A stretch of DNA of 8,879 bases from an uncultured Pseudomonadota bacterium (GTDB lineage: Bacteria > Pseudomonadota > Alphaproteobacteria > RF32 > CAG-239), in contig CACXFX010000163.1 of the NCBI GenBank assembly GCA_902767055.1, forward strand, positions 1-8,879, given 5' to 3'. Under the pieces are notes generated by a model that saw only the letters and a list, made by a program, of their open reading frames with translations, was not told the DNA's origin and made no database searches. Shown piece after piece: positions 1 to 5,876 of this stretch. The position numbers and the translations under genes were made by a program. Within the stretch, counting starts at the first letter, position 1; each line of letters starts with the position of its first letter.

Positions 1-1665
1 GTTGTTGAGCGGATCATCCAAACAAGCTGTCAATTTGTACTTTTCATCAGTGCCTGATAAGCACATATCATACCTGACCTCGGCTCCGTTAATTCCGACC
101 GGCTGAATGCTCAGCGGATATCCGGCACAATCATCGGCCAAGCATTTTTTGCCTTTTGTCGCGTTGTTTTCATCAGAAACGTGATAACCGTCCTGACAGC
201 TTCCAAGTCTTGTATAAACGTTGTCACAAATCTTAAACGTATCGTAATCACGCGCATGAACATCCAAATTGTTCAAACCAAGCACCAAATGATCATCCAA
301 AGCTTTTTGCGACAAACCGCATGTCTTGTATTTTCCGTTGCACCCGAGATCGGTCAAAACCATATAATCACGACTGCCCGAAGCAAGGGTCCATTTATAA
401 ACCGGATCGTCACTTGGATGCGGACATGTACATTTTTTACACACAAGACCACCGCTCTTATAATCCGATGTTGAAAAACTCCAATCCGCACCGTCATAAA
501 TATCTAAGCAATCATTGATAGAAGCATAATCCGTGCTGTAATACACACCGTTCTGAGTTTCCGGACACGGTTTAATATCACAGCCTGTTTTCGTTTCATT
601 TAAAACGTAACCGTCACTGTCATCGCAATACCACTTTTCAATATAAGTCGTTGTTGTACCACAAGCCGTACAACTTGCCTCAACCCCGACGGCATGATCC
701 GGCAAAACATCAATACCTGTCGGACATTTTCTTTCGCATTTTTTATAGTGTCTGCCGTCACAACAAGGCTCTTTGTATTCTTCCGTTGCAGACTCGTTGT
801 TGATATTATAATGACATTCCGAAGGATTGCATGAACAGCTGTAGCACTGCTTTAATCCCGTATGTGAAGCCTGACTGACCACCCAACCGTCACCCGAGGC
901 ATAATCCGTACCCGCAACAGATGCAAGTGTATAACAGTTTGTTTTGTCATTTGTATCAAACTCTTCACTCGGACACGAAATTTCAACACATGATTTTCCG
1001 TCAGCACTTTTTTGATATCCGGTTTCACATGTATTCCAGCTCACCGCTACTCTTCGTTTTTTCGAAGTGTCGCAAGAACATGTCAATTGCTCAAAAACAC
1101 CGATTGCGTGATCCGGCAAATCAACTTTTGGCAGACATCCCGTTACAGGGTCTTCAGCACACAACTCATCCAAGCAGTGAACTTTGTGACTGTCCGACGG
1201 ACAAGTCACATAATCGACACAATCAACAACCGATTGCGTATACCCCATTTGTTCACAAGATAATGTCCCCGAAAGCATATTCGTCACTCTCGAGCACCCC
1301 GGAACATTGATATAATTGCTTGAACATTCGCAACTGTAACATTGTATATTTTTAACATTTACCAAATTATTACAAACGGCATTTTTCGGTCTGTTTTGTA
1401 AATCGTATAAATTAAAATCCGAACATTTCCAAACCGTACAACTCCATCTTGAACCATCAAACGGACACGCAATACCGCCGTAGGGACAAGCCTCAGCCTG
1501 CGTCAAACCCGTTGCCGTATAGCCGAGCTCCTCACATTTGCTGATATTGTTCTCATAACAATACACCGTCTGCGTATCATCATTATTGATTAAGGTCATA
1601 TGTTCCGGCGTCTGTGCATCAGCCGAAAAAGCGACAAATAAAAACAAAAGCAAAAATTTCATCAT
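1..1665 (-). CDS. Secreted cysteine-rich repeat protein, C-terminus beyond the window (partial)
   Basis: The minus frame is open from the ATG at 1665 to position 1 without a stop (555 codons seen), so the gene continues past the left edge. The N-terminus (MMKFLLLFLFVAFSADAQ) is a Sec signal peptide: a Lys, a hydrophobic stretch and an ADA|Q signal peptidase I site after residue 17. There is no lipobox Cys. I count 48 Cys in 555 residues, many as CxC, CxxC or CC. Diverged modules recur: LPDHAIGV at 183-190 and LPDHAVGV at 321-328 (138 residues apart), and CYSCEC (109-114), CYSCSC (274-279) and CKKCTC (409-414). It is rich in Asp, Ser, Thr and Tyr and has no transmembrane segment after the signal. 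It is probably a periplasmic or surface protein stabilised by disulfides or metal. I recognise no named family and assign no function. A second ATG at 1662 is equally possible; AAGGGAA just upstream is the likely ribosome site. Confidence 0.85.
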   Translation of the reverse strand, partial: MMKFLLLFLFVAFSADAQTPEHMTLINNDDTQTVYCYENNISKCEELGYTATGLTQAEACPYGGIACPFDGSRWSCTVWKCSDFNLYDLQNRPKNAVCNNLVNVKNIQCYSCECSSNYINVPGCSRVTNMLSGTLSCEQMGYTQSVVDCVDYVTCPSDSHKVHCLDELCAEDPVTGCLPKVDLPDHAIGVFEQLTCSCDTSKKRRVAVSWNTCETGYQKSADGKSCVEISCPSEEFDTNDKTNCYTLASVAGTDYASGDGWVVSQASHTGLKQCYSCSCNPSECHYNINNESATEEYKEPCCDGRHYKKCERKCPTGIDVLPDHAVGVEASCTACGTTTTYIEKWYCDDSDGYVLNETKTGCDIKPCPETQNGVYYSTDYASINDCLDIYDGADWSFSTSDYKSGGLVCKKCTCPHPSDDPVYKWTLASGSRDYMVLTDLGCNGKYKTCGLSQKALDDHLVLGLNNLDVHARDYDTFKICDNVYTRLGSCQDGYHVSDENNATKGKKCLADDCAGYPLSIQPVGINGAEVRYDMCLSGTDEKYKLTACLDDPLNN

Positions 1666-1697
1666 GAGGTTCCCTTCCCTACCTGATATTTTGATTT

Positions 1698-1726
1698 ATT
1701 TTAACATATTTTTTTTCGCTTTGCAA
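1698..1726 (-). promoter_or_regulatory. Candidate sigma-70 promoter of the Cys-rich protein gene
   Basis: On the minus strand, TTGCAA (1721-1726, 4 of 6 to the -35 consensus) is followed after exactly 17 bp by TAAAAT (1698-1703, 5 of 6 to the -10 consensus). Transcription would begin near 1690, giving a leader of about 25 nt before the ATG at 1665. This suggests the gene is expressed independently of the rsmE operon upstream, although I see no clear terminator in the 98-bp gap. Confidence 0.5.
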
Positions 1727-1763
1727 CCGAAAACATTTTTTAAATCCCAAACGTCACAAAAAA

Positions 1764-2492
1764 TTAATAAAAACTCGGTTTTGTCTCAGGCTTCTTTTCA
1801 TCTGAAGTGTGCCTGACGGCAACGATTTTTTGATACATTCCGGATCTGTATGTCTTTTTGTACCACGAAAAATGTGTATGTTTTTGAGCATAATTTTTAA
1901 TCGCTTTTTTCCATAGCCCTTCGGTAAACGGGAAAAACAACCTGTTAAACGGCTTTAAGATAAAACGTATCAGATTCCAGTCATTTGGCTTGTGATAATC
2001 CACAAAAATCGCCCGACCGCCGGATTTAACGGCATCCAAAATATTATTAATCACTTTTTCGCGCGAAATCTCAGGCAATTCATGCAACAGCATCAGACAC
2101 AAAACCGTATCGTATTTTCCGCTGAAAGGAATACGCGCATCATGCACTTCAAAATCAATTTTTTTATCGAGCACTTTTTGCCGAACACGCTCAATTTCAT
2201 CTTTGATGACATCAACAATCACATATTTTCCGTAGCGCCCGATTTTATCAGCCGTTTTTTCGATTTGATTGCCAAAAGTACACCCGACTTGCAAAACCGA
2301 ACTGTTGGTACCGACATCTTCCAGAATATCCTCAAGAATTTTTTGATAGCACCCTAAAGTCAACAGCGATTGCACACGATTGTCATCCAAAAGACGCGCC
2401 GTTTTATTTTTTTTATAAAGCAACGGATATAACTCGGAAATATAACTCGGTTCTTTACTGATTTTAGAATTTTTAACAGCAATCGTTTTCAT
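1764..2492 (-). CDS. rquA: Class I SAM-dependent methyltransferase, probable rhodoquinone biosynthesis protein RquA
   Basis: This 242-residue protein reads as a UbiE-related methyltransferase of the RquA type. RquA uses SAM to convert ubiquinone to rhodoquinone, replacing a ring methoxy by an amino group; rhodoquinone lets anaerobes run fumarate reductase. Visible features: motif I is VLQVGCTFGN (66-75), with Gln68 where ordinary methyltransferases carry Asp or Glu and without the usual GxGxG. This matches the odd LQVxCxYG motif I recall for RquA. Next come VIVDV (91-95), LMLLHELP (133-140), FVDYHKP (163-169) and a C-terminal GMYQKIVAVRH (218-228), all in the order I recall for RquA. The start at 2492 has AGGAG 7 nt upstream, overlapping the TAG of the response regulator gene, so the two are probably translationally coupled. 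The C-terminal tail (229-242) is polar. A related methyltransferase with another substrate cannot be excluded. Confidence 0.75.
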   Translation of the reverse strand: MKTIAVKNSKISKEPSYISELYPLLYKKNKTARLLDDNRVQSLLTLGCYQKILEDILEDVGTNSSVLQVGCTFGNQIEKTADKIGRYGKYVIVDVIKDEIERVRQKVLDKKIDFEVHDARIPFSGKYDTVLCLMLLHELPEISREKVINNILDAVKSGGRAIFVDYHKPNDWNLIRFILKPFNRLFFPFTEGLWKKAIKNYAQKHTHFSWYKKTYRSGMYQKIVAVRHTSDEKKPETKPSFY

Positions 2493-2499
2493 GCATTTT

Positions 2500-2504
2500 C
2501 TCCT
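2500..2504 (-). promoter_or_regulatory. Ribosome binding site of rquA overlapping the regulator's stop codon
   Basis: The minus strand reads TTGTAGGAGAAAATGCATG. The TAG stop of the response regulator (2503-2505) shares bases with AGGAG, which lies 7 nt before the rquA ATG at 2492. An out-of-frame ATG begins 4 nt earlier, at 2496. The overlap supports co-transcription and translational coupling of the two genes. Confidence 0.7.
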
Positions 2505-3189
2505 ACAATCCGGCTTGTTCTTTTGAAATATAACCGCGTTTAACGGCTTCCATCACGGCCGCTGTCCGATTTGTCACACCGAGTGTTTTTAAGATAACCG
2601 TCATATGGACTTTAACCGTACCTTCCGTTAAACCAAGCTCATAGGCAATCAGTTTGTTAGGCAGTCCTTTGGCAATCCCTTTAATTACATCAATTTGCCG
2701 CGGTGTCAACTTTTTGTCTTTTGTCATGATGTTATTGGGCGACGAAAAATCTTTCAAACTTTGAATCGTACGACTGAGTTCGGTATCAAGCGATGCTTCA
2801 TCCAAAAGCTCACGCGGGATATAAACACCGCCGGCCATAACAAGATGAATAGCCGACAACATCAAATCATTCGGCGAAGATTTCGGGATATAACCCGAAA
2901 CCCCGATTTCGATTGTTTTTTGCACGATTTCACGATCAAAAACGGCAGAAATAACAATAATCGGCGTATCTTTTAACAATTCGTGCATTTTAATAATGCC
3001 GTCCATAGAATTTGCCCCCGGCATAGCTAAATCGGTTATAACCAAATTATAGCTGTTGTTTTCAATCGCCTCAAAAAGTTCGGTATAATCTTTAACAGCT
3101 GTGATGGATATATCTTCAAAGTGCGTTTTTAAAACGAGCTCTAAACCTTGTAAAAAAAGCTCATGATCATCTGCAATCAATACTTTCAT
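2503..3189 (-). CDS. NarL/LuxR-family two-component response regulator
   Basis: This is a 228-residue DNA-binding response regulator. The N-terminal receiver domain (about 1-120) has the acidic pair D7-D8, phospho-acceptor D53 in VITDLAMPG, S81 in the switch position and K103 in YIPKSS, so it should be phosphorylatable. The C-terminal domain is a LuxR/GerE helix-turn-helix beginning LTPRQIDVIKGIAKG, with the recognition region LTEGTVKVHM. I chose the ATG at 3189 because AGGAGA (3195-3200) sits 5 nt before it and the protein then begins MKVLIADDHE, a standard receiver start. An in-frame TTG at 3210 would overlap rsmE and place the ribosome site inside the gene. It lies 11 bp after rsmE and 10 bp before rquA. 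No histidine kinase is visible in the window, so its signal is unknown; control of rquA or respiratory genes is only a guess from position. Confidence 0.9.
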   Translation of the reverse strand: MKVLIADDHELFLQGLELVLKTHFEDISITAVKDYTELFEAIENNSYNLVITDLAMPGANSMDGIIKMHELLKDTPIIVISAVFDREIVQKTIEIGVSGYIPKSSPNDLMLSAIHLVMAGGVYIPRELLDEASLDTELSRTIQSLKDFSSPNNIMTKDKKLTPRQIDVIKGIAKGLPNKLIAYELGLTEGTVKVHMTVILKTLGVTNRTAAVMEAVKRGYISKEQAGL

Positions 3190-3200
3190 CGTTTTCTCCT

Positions 3201-3932
3201 TTATTTCCAATCACCGCAAAAAGCTTGCCAACACGCAAGCGCCGCAACAGCAGCCGTCTCGGCACGTAAAATGCGTTTTGACAACGATACATTGACAGTA
3301 TATTTCAATTTTTTCAAAATTTCCAATTCTTTTTTTGAAAATCCACCTTCCGGACCGATCAAAAGAGCAGCCGGCGGTAACATTTTATCTGCTAGATTTG
3401 CAAAACCTTGTCCGTCACCTGTCTCGTTTAGGTAGACCAAACGGCGATTTTGATCCCATTTTTCAATAAGCCCATCAAATGTCATCAAATCTTCAAAAGC
3501 CGGCAAATCCTGACGCCGCGATTGTTCGGCTGCCTCAATGATTTGCGCCCGAACACGCTCTTTCTTAAGATTAAAGCGGGTACAGTATTCTGTTTGAAGC
3601 GGTATAATTTTGCTGGCCCCGAGTTCAACGGCTTTTTGAACGACAAGATCGGTATTTTCTTTTTTGAGCATCGCAAAAATGAGCCAAATATCGGGAGATT
3701 TTTCAAAATCAAAAACTTTCTGACCGATTTTAACAACAATTTCTTTTTTTGAGATTTGAAAAATTTTGCACTCAAATTCACCGTTTTGACCGTCAAAAAG
3801 AAAAAGTGTATCCCCGATTTTCAAACGCATCACATTTTTTAAATAATGCGCCTGACTTTCATCGGTGTGATAAAAATCACCCTCTTTAAGCTCCTCTTTT
3901 GCAAAAAGCCGAATTCTGTTTTTTTTGCTCAT
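3201..3932 (-). CDS. rsmE: 16S rRNA (uracil-1498-N3)-methyltransferase RsmE
   Basis: RsmE methylates N3 of U1498 in 16S rRNA of the small subunit, using SAM. From the ATG at 3932 the protein is 243 residues, the usual family length. The N-terminal PUA-like domain (about 1-75) includes RLF and HYLKNVMRLKIGD. The SPOUT domain follows, with KAVELGASKIIPLQTE (100-115), EQSRR (136-140), the knot and SAM loop LIGPEGGFSKKE (191-202), and LSKRILRAETAAVAAL near the C-terminus. An in-frame ATG at 3971 would add 13 residues, but that codon overlaps a TATAAT box and so probably lies at the promoter. The ribosome site for 3932 is weak (TTTAAAG directly before ATG). It is the first gene of the minus-strand operon with the response regulator and rquA. 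Confidence 0.93.
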   Translation of the reverse strand: MSKKNRIRLFAKEELKEGDFYHTDESQAHYLKNVMRLKIGDTLFLFDGQNGEFECKIFQISKKEIVVKIGQKVFDFEKSPDIWLIFAMLKKENTDLVVQKAVELGASKIIPLQTEYCTRFNLKKERVRAQIIEAAEQSRRQDLPAFEDLMTFDGLIEKWDQNRRLVYLNETGDGQGFANLADKMLPPAALLIGPEGGFSKKELEILKKLKYTVNVSLSKRILRAETAAVAALACWQAFCGDWK

Positions 3933-3961
3933 CTTTAAAAATTCTGCATAAATCAAAAATA

Positions 3962-3989
3962 CTGACTGCATTATAACAAAAGATATGTT
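3962..3989 (+). promoter_or_regulatory. Weak candidate promoter of cmk, overlapping the rsmE promoter
   Basis: On the plus strand, CTGACT (3962-3967) and TATGTT (3984-3989) are 16 bp apart, each 4 of 6 to consensus. They lie in the 98-bp divergent gap between rsmE and cmk, and overlap the minus-strand TATAAT. It is the best plus-strand pair I see, but such matches are common in AT-rich DNA. Confidence 0.25.
3970..3975 (-). promoter_or_regulatory. Candidate -10 box of the rsmE operon
   Basis: A perfect TATAAT occurs on the minus strand about 38 bp before the preferred rsmE ATG (3932). The -35 region, 17-18 bp upstream, is only T-rich (TTTTTC or TTTTTT at about 3993-3999). Transcription would start near 3963 with a leader of about 30 nt. 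It would drive rsmE, the response regulator and rquA. Confidence 0.5.
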
Positions 3990-4030
3990 AATGAAAAAAT
4001 AACAAACGCATAAATTTTGAAAGCAAAGAG

Positions 4031-4699
4031 ATGATTATTACGATTGACGGTCCGGCCGCGGCCGGTAAAGGCACTGTTTCAAAAGTTTTGGCCGAGCGTT
4101 ATAAGTTGGCGTATTTTGATACGGGGATGATTTACCGCGCCGTCGGACTTGAAATGGTTTTATCGGGATTTGATTTATCAAATGAAGCCCGCGCCCTTGA
4201 AATTGCAAACCATATGACGTTTGAAAAAATTATGGCACTCTCGACACATAAAGATTTCAGATCGGATATCGGCGGCCAGGCAGCATCTAAAGTCTCAGCC
4301 ATCACATCCGTCAGACAAGCACTGTTAAAAATGCAACAGGATTTTGCACTAAACCCCGTTTTTGCCGACGGGACAAAAGCAAACGGCGTGATATATGACG
4401 GCCGCGATACGGGCACCGTTATTTGCCCGAATGCGGATATCAAATTTTTCATCACCGCATCGATGGAAGTCCGCGCCATGCGCCGCTATAAAGAATTTGC
4501 CGCTAAAGGCATAGATACAACTTACCAAAAAGTTTTGGACGATATGATATCACGCGACAAACGTGATCAAGAGCGCCAATCAGCACCGATGAAACCGGCA
4601 GAGGATACCATCATCCTGGATACTTCGGACATGGATGCTGATGCTGAAATTAAAGCCGTCCTTCACATTGTTGAACAAAAAATAAAATCTGCTGAATAA
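4031..4699 (+). CDS. cmk: Cytidylate kinase (CMP/dCMP kinase)
   Basis: Cmk transfers phosphate from ATP to CMP or dCMP in the cytoplasm, supplying CDP and dCDP for nucleic acid and lipid synthesis. The 222-residue length fits the bacterial family (about 220-230). Visible motifs: P-loop GPAAAGKGT (7-15), YFDTGMIYRAV (28-38, substrate side), YDGRDTGTVICP (122-133), the lid-type arginines in SRDKRDQERQSAP (174-186) and ILDTS (195-199). The start gives the canonical MIITIDGPAAAGKG. AAAGAG abuts the ATG and GAAAG lies about 8 nt upstream, so the ribosome site is imperfect. The gene is divergent from rsmE. In many proteobacteria rpsA follows cmk; here a terminator and a convergent isomerase gene follow, so cmk appears to be transcribed alone. 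Confidence 0.95.
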   Translation: MIITIDGPAAAGKGTVSKVLAERYKLAYFDTGMIYRAVGLEMVLSGFDLSNEARALEIANHMTFEKIMALSTHKDFRSDIGGQAASKVSAITSVRQALLKMQQDFALNPVFADGTKANGVIYDGRDTGTVICPNADIKFFITASMEVRAMRRYKEFAAKGIDTTYQKVLDDMISRDKRDQERQSAPMKPAEDTIILDTSDMDADAEIKAVLHIVEQKIKSAE

Positions 4700-4733
4700 T
4701 TTTACCGACACACATCTTTTAAAATTAAAAAAA

Positions 4734-4769
4734 CACCCGAACATCTTTTTGCTCGGGTGCTTTTTTTTT
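4734..4769. terminator. Bidirectional Rho-independent terminator between cmk and the isomerase gene
   Basis: A perfect 7-bp stem, CACCCGA (4734-4740) with TCGGGTG (4753-4759), encloses a 12-nt loop and is followed by nine T (4761-4769), ending cmk on the plus strand. On the opposite strand the same stem is followed by a run of seven T (complement of 4727-4733) and lies 25 bp past the isomerase stop, so it can end both convergent genes. Confidence 0.9.
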
Positions 4770-4784
4770 ATCAAAACAACTTAA

Positions 4785-5705
4785 TTATTTTTCTGCAGGT
4801 TCATCCGGCATTTTATTGCCGTTCAAATCAAATTTTTCGACCGAACCTTGTGCGTAAAGATCGTCAAATGTTTGGGCAATTGCCTGCTGGCTTAAAATAT
4901 TTCTGATTTGAGGTTCCAAATCTTTCAAAGGCAACGGCTTTGCATCTCTGATATCTTCAAGCAAAATGATGTGGTAGCCGAACTGCGTTTTGACAGGCTG
5001 TTTTGTGTACTCGCCTTTTTTGAGTTTTTTAGCGGCCGCAACAAATTCCGGCACCATTAAATCTTCGGTAAAATAGCCGAGTTCAACTGTTTTATCTTTT
5101 GTGTACTCTTTGGCCAATTTATCAAAATCACCCTTTTTATTGAGTTTTTCGATAACTTCTTTGGCTGTTTTTTCATTATCAACCAAAATATGTTTTGCGC
5201 CCATTTCTTTTTTGCTGACAAATTTTGCCACATATTCATCCTGATAAAATTTAGCAACAGCATCATCGGTGACTTTTTCATCAACCTGCTTTTCAATGTA
5301 AACTTTACGTGCCAAATCTTCTTTTGCGGTTTTCAACTGTTCCTGATATTCAGGCAAAGATTCGACATTAGCCTTTGTTGCCGCCTGATACAAAAGTTTG
5401 CCGTTTACAAAAACATCAACCGCTTTTTGATAAAACTCATCAAAAGGCACCTGTTCGGCAATCTGCGGATTATCCATATAGCCTTTTCTGATTTCTTCGA
5501 TGCTGATAATCTCACCGTTGACGCGCGCGGCAACACCTTTATTTTCGGGATTGACAACTTTTTGCACGGCGGTTTTTGGCATCGATGCCTTAAGTTTAAG
5601 CGTAGACGTCTTCACGCTCGGCACACCCGAATCCATATAATAAACTGCACCCAAAACAGCTGCGGCGACAACCGCAACACCGGTTAAAACGTATTTTTTT
5701 TGCAT
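4785..5705 (-). CDS. Membrane-anchored PpiC-type (parvulin) peptidyl-prolyl cis-trans isomerase
   Basis: This 306-residue protein is a SurA/PrsA/PpiD-like foldase. Such proteins accelerate Xaa-Pro isomerisation and chaperone exported polypeptides in the periplasm. The N-terminus, MQKKYV then a hydrophobic stretch to about residue 23, is a signal anchor or signal peptide with no clear cleavage site and no lipobox. A helical SurA-N-like chaperone region follows (about 58-160, with VARVNGEIISIEEI-type sequence). The parvulin domain is about 165-255: GAKHILV (169-175), the ELGYF strand (208-212) and QFGYHIILLEDI (241-252). The loop before LGYF lacks the usual GGD. Gly-Gln-Ala helices and a polar tail finish the protein. 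GGAG lies 9 nt before the ATG at 5705. It is divergent from secA, and both act in export and folding. I give no symbol because the subfamily is uncertain. Confidence 0.9.
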   Translation of the reverse strand: MQKKYVLTGVAVVAAAVLGAVYYMDSGVPSVKTSTLKLKASMPKTAVQKVVNPENKGVAARVNGEIISIEEIRKGYMDNPQIAEQVPFDEFYQKAVDVFVNGKLLYQAATKANVESLPEYQEQLKTAKEDLARKVYIEKQVDEKVTDDAVAKFYQDEYVAKFVSKKEMGAKHILVDNEKTAKEVIEKLNKKGDFDKLAKEYTKDKTVELGYFTEDLMVPEFVAAAKKLKKGEYTKQPVKTQFGYHIILLEDIRDAKPLPLKDLEPQIRNILSQQAIAQTFDDLYAQGSVEKFDLNGNKMPDEPAEK

Positions 5706-5812
5706 TTTGTTTCTCCAAATATAAGGTTAAATAAGATTTTTAAAATATAGACACTTTACAATTTATTTTAAAGCATTTTTTATCAGTCGGTTTATAACTT
5801 TTGATGACGGTA

Positions 5813-5841
5813 TTGACTTTAGTTTTAATAAACACTAAATG
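5813..5841 (+). promoter_or_regulatory. Candidate secA promoter
   Basis: TTGACT (5813-5818, 5 of 6 to the -35 consensus) is followed 17 bp later by TAAATG (5836-5841), a poor -10. TAAAAT at 5843-5848 is a better -10 match but is 24 bp away, too far. A 6-bp inverted repeat, TTTAGT (5818-5823) and ACTAAA (5834-5839), lies within the spacer. Transcription would begin near 5848, giving a leader of about 30 nt. Confidence 0.4.
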
Positions 5842-5859
5842 ATAAAATATTGTTTTATC
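5841..5859. repeat. 7-bp inverted repeat in the secA leader
   Basis: GATAAAA (5841-5847) and TTTTATC (5853-5859) form a perfect inverted repeat around a 5-bp spacer, ending 5 bp before the secA ribosome site. It could be an operator or a weak leader hairpin. In AT-rich sequence such a palindrome can also arise by chance, so no function is assigned. Confidence 0.45.
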
Positions 5860-5876
5860 GTTTTAAGGTCAAAAAT

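Larger units (their letters stand above)
5706..5876. promoter_or_regulatory. Divergent intergenic region between the isomerase gene and secA
   Basis: This 171-bp AT-rich gap must hold both promoters. For the isomerase (minus strand) the best pair I see is a weak TTTAAA with TATATT 17 bp later, in the part closest to that gene. The secA side holds a clearer -35 hexamer and two short inverted repeats, listed separately. I see no coding potential. Confidence 0.6.

Noticed and set aside
181..1310. Plus-strand open frames of 65-129 codons opposite the Cys-rich gene
   Set aside because: They are antisense to a continuous 555-codon frame that has a signal peptide, a promoter and repeated Cys motifs. 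Their predicted proteins show no domain or ribosome site.
1764..2492. UbiE/MenG ubiquinone C-methyltransferase
   Set aside because: UbiE carries an acidic residue and a glycine-rich motif I; here Gln68 and GCTFG replace them, and the VDYHKP and GMYQK motifs fit RquA.
3190..3210. TTG start for the response regulator at 3210
   Set aside because: It would overlap rsmE and place the AGGAG ribosome site inside the coding sequence; the ATG at 3189 gives a canonical receiver start.
5850..5876. TTG start for secA at 5850
   Set aside because: It adds nine residues not typical of SecA and starts inside the leader palindrome; the ATG at 5877 has AAGG at good spacing and the conserved N-terminus.
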